Of a stretch of DNA of 38,253 nt, positions 33,977-38,253 are shown one piece after another (the stretch's first letter is position 1; the number at the start of each line of letters is the position of its first letter). The stretch spans positions 1 through 38,253 of the forward strand of contig JAQBYD010000038.1 of NCBI GenBank assembly GCA_027623315.1, given 5' to 3'. Both the position numbers and the translations under genes were made by a program. This DNA comes from Verrucomicrobiota bacterium (GTDB lineage Bacteria > Verrucomicrobiota > Kiritimatiellia > CAJWTS01). The notes under the pieces were generated by a model. The model saw only the letters and a list, made by a program, of their open reading frames with translations. It had not been told where the DNA came from and did no database searches.

Positions 33977-35992
33977 ATGACGAAGGCGCACAACTATAGA
34001 CATCTCGGCCGGACTTGGCAATCTCGCCCGGCGCTTCCGCATCTCAACCTTCTGATGGCGACGATACTCGCGGCACTGCCCCTGCTGGCTCCTCGAGCCT
34101 CTGCTGGTGATGAGATCACCGTGCTCCGTGGGTCGATGTCGACCCGGGATCCCGCCGAACTAAACTACGTGCAAAGCGCCACCGATCGTGTCAGTACATG
34201 GCTCGATCAGCTTGGGCTCCCGCATCGCGTCCTCGAAGATAGCACGCTCTCGCGGAGCGCACTGACGTTCACGCGCGTGCTTATTCTCCCCTACAGCCCC
34301 ACGCTCCCACGCGGTCATCACTCAACCTTGAAAACATTCCTGCGACGCGGCGGCAAGATCATCGTCTTCTACTCGTCGGATGCGAAACTCGCCGACATGC
34401 TTGGGTTGCGCCTCGGTTCCTACGCCCTCGAAAAGTATCCACAACAGTGGAGCAGCATGCACTTTGTCGATCCCTCTCCACGGGGAGTCCCTTCCGTCAT
34501 CGCGCAAACCTCCCGCAATATTCGCCCGGTCTATCCGCATCGTCGCGACGCACGGATCATCGCGCGCTGGCATGACGACCGGGAACGGCCCCAGAAGGAG
34601 CCTGCGTGGGTGATATCGTCGGACGGTGCGTGGATGACGCACATCCTGCTCGACGGCGTTACCAGGCAGAAGCAGCAGCTTCTCCTTGGATTGATCGCCC
34701 ACTTCTATCCGGCCGCGCTCGAGCAGGCCGCCACGCACGCCCTGCGCACGATCGGCCGGATGGGGCCATACCGTGACTACGATGATTTCACCCGCACCAT
34801 CCGCCATACCCCGATGCCCAAACCGCTACGCGCCACGGTCAGCAGCAAACTCTCCGAGATCGAGCGCTTCCACGCGCTGGCCGAGGAACAGTACCGCGCG
34901 AACGACTATGCGGCTGTCCTGAAGTCGACGCAGGTGCTTGACCAGTTAATCGTCGACGTCTACGCACGCTCGCAACCGTCGCGCGTTGGCGAAGTTCGCG
35001 CCTTATGGGAACACTCCGGCATGGGTCTGCATCCGGGAAACTGGAGTCGCACGATGCGCACCGTCGCGCACGCCGGATTCACGGACCTGCTAACCAACAT
35101 GCTCTGGCCGGGCCAGGCACACTTCGAGAGCCGCGTCACGCCACCATCGGACGCCGTGGCCCTTCACGGCGACCAACTCGCCCAGTGCATCCGCGCCGCA
35201 CGTTCCAACGGCATCCGCGTCCATCTCTGGAAGATTTGCTGGAACCTTGAACGGGCATCAGCGCCCATGGTTCGCAAACTCATGAGCGAGCGGCGCCTGC
35301 AGCAGACCCACAACGGCGCAACCGTGAACTGGCTGTGTCCAAGTCATCCCAAGAATCGCGACCTGGAAATCGAAGCCATCGCCGACGCTCTGCGCCGCTA
35401 CGATCTCGACGGGCTGCACCTTGACTACATCCGCTACAAGGACTCCACGACGTGCTACTGTGACACTTGTCGTGCGGAATTCGAAAAACGAAACGGTAGC
35501 CGTGTGCACGCCTGGCCCCGCGACGTAAGATCCGGAATCTTGAAGGACCAATACAACGACTTCCGCCGGGAGACGATTACGACCTTCGTGGCCCGTGTGA
35601 AGGAGACCGTTCGCGAGATCCGGCCGAAGACCCAACTCTCTGCCGCGGTCTACGGATCATATCCTTCATGCCGCACGTCGATTGCACAGGACTGGGCGGC
35701 ATGGATCTCCAAAGATCTCGTCGACGTTGTGTACCCGATGAACTACGTCTCCTCGACGCAGGAGTTCCTCACCTATCTGAAGCGGCAGGTAGCACTTCCC
35801 CGGGCAACAGGCAGGATCTATCCGGGAATCGGCGTCACGGCCAGCGAGAGCCGCCTGGATGCCGTCGCGACGATCGAACAAATCCAGGCTGCACGCGCGG
35901 CTGGCGCCGGCGGCTTCGCGCTTTACGAACTGAACGGCGTCCTTCGCGAGGAGATTTTGCCCGTCCTGAGACTCGGCACCACAAGGCCTTGA
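33977..35992 (+). CDS. Secreted GHL10-type glycoside-hydrolase-like protein with N-terminal ThuA/GATase-like domain
   Basis: This is a 671-residue protein. A basic N-terminus and a hydrophobic stretch (LLMATILAALPLL) with ASA cut site form a signal peptide. Residues about 45-230 look like a class-I glutamine-amidotransferase-like fold (EITVLRGSMSTR, VLILPYSPTLP, LRRGGKIIVFYSS), known from beta-galactosidase and ThuA-type domains. Residues about 330-670 match the GHL10 (DUF187) TIM barrel: ALWEHSGMGLHPGNW, YDLDGLHLDYIRYKD, VYPMNYVSSTQEFL, YPGIGV. The Asp-rich DLDGLHLDYIRY is the putative active-site strand. Its substrate is unknown. An ATG at 33977 has an AGGA site nine bases ahead. Confidence 0.85.
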   Translation: MTKAHNYRHLGRTWQSRPALPHLNLLMATILAALPLLAPRASAGDEITVLRGSMSTRDPAELNYVQSATDRVSTWLDQLGLPHRVLEDSTLSRSALTFTRVLILPYSPTLPRGHHSTLKTFLRRGGKIIVFYSSDAKLADMLGLRLGSYALEKYPQQWSSMHFVDPSPRGVPSVIAQTSRNIRPVYPHRRDARIIARWHDDRERPQKEPAWVISSDGAWMTHILLDGVTRQKQQLLLGLIAHFYPAALEQAATHALRTIGRMGPYRDYDDFTRTIRHTPMPKPLRATVSSKLSEIERFHALAEEQYRANDYAAVLKSTQVLDQLIVDVYARSQPSRVGEVRALWEHSGMGLHPGNWSRTMRTVAHAGFTDLLTNMLWPGQAHFESRVTPPSDAVALHGDQLAQCIRAARSNGIRVHLWKICWNLERASAPMVRKLMSERRLQQTHNGATVNWLCPSHPKNRDLEIEAIADALRRYDLDGLHLDYIRYKDSTTCYCDTCRAEFEKRNGSRVHAWPRDVRSGILKDQYNDFRRETITTFVARVKETVREIRPKTQLSAAVYGSYPSCRTSIAQDWAAWISKDLVDVVYPMNYVSSTQEFLTYLKRQVALPRATGRIYPGIGVTASESRLDAVATIEQIQAARAAGAGGFALYELNGVLREEILPVLRLGTTRP

Positions 35993-36022
35993 CGCTCGAC
36001 ACCGCGCTGCGCAGAGCCCGGC

Positions 36023-36437
36023 TTATGCCCTCATGGCGCAGACTAAAAGGGTGCCACCAAATTTGGGTACAAGCTTGAAAACCGGGACACCTATGGCCAG
36101 TTCCATTATTCTTTTCCAATTCCACGCGGCCTGATTAAAGCAGGTGTGGGATTCGGTAACGCGTAAACTGTATCGCTGAAGAAGATTCTCGAGGGTAAGA
36201 ATCGAAAACGATAGAACATGGTGGTTTCCCTCGCGAAATACTCCTAGGAAATTCTGCATCGCCTGGCTGTATCTCACTGTAGCCACGTTCGCGGAGCAGT
36301 TCCACCGGCTCACGATCATGATCGACGCCGATCACGGACTTCGAGACACGCCTCACATGAGTGTGCAGCGTGCGTCCGGCGGTCATATTCTCCAGTTTAA
36401 CCTCCCGAGATCCGTCGAGGAGAACGAGAACGAGCGA
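36023..36437 (-). pseudogene. Remnant of a class I SAM methyltransferase (internal deletion plus frameshift)
   Basis: Two reading frames hold parts of one methyltransferase. The 5' part (minus strand from about 36437 to 36255) reads TAGRTLHTHVRRVSKSVIGV, then DHDREPVELLRERGY and GDAE, matching the SAM-binding start of this family. The 3' part, in another frame down to 36023, starts at QNFLGVFREGNHHV and continues LTLENLLQRY and the C-terminal GGTLLVCAMRA. The usual middle, about 50-60 residues including the substrate-loop strand and EHL motif, is missing at 36255-36265. A deletion with frameshift explains this. No start codon with a ribosome-binding site is visible. Confidence 0.7.
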
Positions 36438-37556
36438 CTAACGTGATGGAGAGGCTCCTCGCATCGGAGGCGCCCTCTCCCCCACTGCTATGACGGAGGT
36501 CTCGACGTCTACGGCAGGGCGCATCTTGTCACCTCCACCCAACATGTCGCCGTAGTGTTGCCGCAGAGCCTCAAAAATAATTCCTGCCGCGGCCTGATGA
36601 CCCTCTGGAGACCAATGAGATCCGATCGAGGGATGGCCGCTGACCGAGATGCCCGCCCTAAAGAACCGGTCCAGTTCCGCGTCCACATGCGGCGTGAATG
36701 CTATGTCGTTTCTCCTCGCCAAGTCTTCGAAAACATATTCGTAGTGTAGGCCACCGGCGAGAAAGGCAAGCACCGGCGTCGAACCGAAGGTCGCCTTCGA
36801 TCGCGCCAGGATCGCATCCGTGACCGCTACGGCGCGCTGGTAGTGAGGCTCCGTGATCCTAAAGATGTCGACGGCACTTGGTTGTCGACCGATCATGCCC
36901 CTCACCAGCCGTGGGGCGAGATAGCGATACAGAGCGGAATGGTGGCTAAGAAAAGGAACACCCCGGGATACGCGCATGCGAATCACCTCGTTCTCCAGGT
37001 AGGGCCTAGGCTGAATATTGAAGTTCTCCACCGTTTTCCGATCCATCTCGAACGAATTATTGCAGAGGTCGTTGATGCACCATTGCCAGATTACTAGATC
37101 CGGGCTCACCGTTTCCCAGTACTCCTCAAACACCAGCAGTTCCTGAAGTGTGCTATACCCGCCGCAACCGTAGGCAAACAGCTCCTAATCGTCTCCGAGC
37201 ATCCTGTGTAGACGGGCGTAGTAGGTTTGATCATTCGAGACCTGGTAGGCCTCCGTGAAACTGTCCCCAACTACCAGGAGACGCTTCTTTGGCGTCGCGG
37301 TGTCTCCCCATGCCCTGAATCCATGAGCTGAACTTCGGAAGCTATTACTGTAAGTGGTTCCGTCCAGACGCCTGCCTGGTGGATGGCGACTTATGTACGC
37401 ATTGATTTTCCACCCCAACTTCGGGTCCATCGCCACCCGACTTGGTCGAATCAGACGGACTCCGCGAAAAGTCACCTCGGCCGCCAGCCCTGCGAGCAGC
37501 AGCATGACGGAGACAAGGAGAATTCGCTGGACCGTAACGCGCGCCGTACCCACCAC
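36438..37556 (-). pseudogene. SGNH-type hydrolase gene split by an in-frame TAG
   Basis: A continuous frame of 373 codons carries one TAG, at 37185-37187 (codon 124). Before it lie an N-terminal membrane segment (ILLVSVMLLLAGLAAEV), DPKLGWKIN, and the nucleophile motif VVGDSFTEAYQ (Ser99). After it come FAYGCGGYSTLQE, the Asn block WQWCINDLC and a final SHWSPEGHQAA. The order and spacing are those of one SGNH protein. Starts are poor: GTG at 37556 or GTG at 37133. The Asp that normally sits before the final His is absent (IGSHW). Next to a broken methyltransferase gene, loss of function is the simplest reading. Members of this type often act on surface glycans. Confidence 0.7.
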
Positions 37557-37570
37557 TAACGGGAACCGCG

Positions 37571-38071
37571 TCAGGGATTAGCCTCGAGCGTCCGTACCGT
37601 TTCGGCGAGAGCCTGGATCTGCGGTCCCAGGATTCGCATACGCGCCTGCGTAATCCGCATCATGCCCGCCCGCACGAGCGGGGTACCCTCCGAGAATTTC
37701 TTCCCCGCCTCGGACTCGAAGAACGCGATGATCCCCCCAATGCTTTCCTCGGGGAAGGCCTCCATGTAGGCGTCCACGCAATCGTCCTCCAGTTTCTCCC
37801 AGGACATTTCCGCGGAAACGAGGTCGATGACCTTCTTTCCCAGGAAGCGCGTCTCGGCCGGCGAACGCCCGGTCGAGGCCGCCAGTTTCTCCATCCGTTG
37901 CATCTGCCCCTTCTTCATCATCTCGAGCGAAGATTCCAAGTCCTCACGGACGTCCATCACGATGATCAGCTTCTTCACCAGTTCACGGTGGCTCGCTTCA
38001 TCCGCGGACACCGGCCCCGCGCAGCAGGCGCACACCAACGCAACGGCGATACTCCAGTTCCTTATCCTCAT
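37571..38071 (-). CDS. Secreted DUF2059 protein
   Basis: This 166-residue protein has a signal peptide (MRIRNWSIAVALVCACCAGPVSA) and a mature helical domain. The segment SIGGIIAFFESEAGKKFSEGTPLV matches DUF2059, a periplasmic domain of unknown function. Residues in the middle (VREDLESSLEMMKKGQMQRM) are predicted as helical. A GTG one codon upstream (38074) is an alternative start; the ATG at 38071 has a GGAAG site. It precedes the split SGNH gene by 14 bases on the same strand. No known partner is evident. Confidence 0.85.
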   Translation of the reverse strand: MRIRNWSIAVALVCACCAGPVSADEASHRELVKKLIIVMDVREDLESSLEMMKKGQMQRMEKLAASTGRSPAETRFLGKKVIDLVSAEMSWEKLEDDCVDAYMEAFPEESIGGIIAFFESEAGKKFSEGTPLVRAGMMRITQARMRILGPQIQALAETVRTLEANP

Positions 38072-38253
38072 CACTATCTTCCTTTCGTGTCAGCCGAATC
38101 GGCAACAGTTCCCAACCTCTTGCACGGGGCGCGACCGGCCGATCAACCTTGCCGTCTCACCCAGCCCGCGAGCGCCCCTAGCCCGGAGATCTCACACTTT
38201 TTCGTAGCGAGAGCGCGAAGAGCCCGTCAGGCTTGATCGAAACAGGGCTTTGC

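Noticed and set aside
37185..37187. TAG as a pyrrolysine codon
   Set aside because: No pylTSBCD genes are visible, the neighbouring gene is also broken, and SGNH hydrolases are not pyrrolysine proteins. A nonsense mutation is simpler.
1..38253. CRISPR arrays, insertion sequences, phage genes
   Set aside because: No regularly spaced repeats, transposase motifs, terminal inverted repeats or phage structural genes were seen; the only tandem repeat is the coding 15-mer at 33-92.
1..38253. PEP-CTERM-like substrate for the exosortase
   Set aside because: No predicted protein ends with a short motif, a hydrophobic helix and a basic tail; the helix in the KTIR-repeat protein is followed by FPGMEFSWPGQI, which has no basic cluster.
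38075..38253. Possible further gene at the right edge
   Set aside because: Open frames in this stretch are short and have no recognisable features or good ribosome-binding site.

Overview
The window is a bacterial chromosome segment of fairly high GC content with dense, mostly single-strand operons. The mix of genes points loosely to the PVC superphylum (Kiritimatiellota, Lentisphaerae, Verrucomicrobiota or Planctomycetota). This rests on a frr-linked low-complexity protein carrying KTIR-x-KRP repeats, an exosortase with an EpsI partner that has a zinc-ribbon-like insert, a GHL10-type secreted hydrolase, and a tandem metallo-beta-lactamase protein. It is an inference from gene content; no rRNA or other strong phylogenetic marker is present.

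Positions 1-9600 are mainly housekeeping. A secreted protein with an Ala-Pro-Pro-Glu-Val repeat runs off the left edge. serC follows, with a tRNA-Arg(CCG) starting one base after its stop codon. Next come a small His-rich lipoprotein, a chimeric-looking tandem MBL-fold protein, a DUF6787 membrane protein, thioredoxin and the KTIR-repeat membrane protein. Then come pyrH-frr, behind a good sigma70-type promoter, and the dapA-dapB-folK operon.

Positions 9598-12102 hold a three-gene cassette: SxtJ family protein, carbamoyltransferase and DUF5989 protein. It ends in a hairpin terminator and may decorate a glycan.

Positions 12144-33920 form a large surface-polysaccharide locus of several facing operons. 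It contains a polyprenyl-phosphate sugar transferase that would start repeat-unit synthesis, and an operon with an O-antigen-ligase-like protein, a GT4, a WecG/TagA GT, a GT-C-like membrane protein, an exosortase and EpsI. Further on are another GT4 and an operon of a second O-antigen ligase, a metallophosphoesterase, a nucleotide-sugar dehydrogenase, a Wzx-like flippase and a methyltransferase. A two-domain P-loop kinase is coupled to a third GT4, and an RfaH/NusG-like antiterminator heads an operon with rmlA and an APH-like kinase. The set fits a Wzx/Wzy-type exopolysaccharide. No Wza/Wzc-type export genes, no rmlBCD and no PEP-CTERM substrate are in the window, so the system must be completed elsewhere.

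Positions 33977-38253 hold a secreted GHL10 glycoside-hydrolase-like protein and then a decaying stretch: a methyltransferase remnant with an internal deletion and frameshift, and an SGNH hydrolase split by an in-frame TAG. A periplasmic DUF2059 protein closes the window.

The most interesting points are the exosortase whose usual third catalytic His is a Glu, the amber-interrupted SGNH hydrolase, the in-frame chimera of a truncated tandem MBL protein, and the pair of unassigned kinases in the polysaccharide locus.
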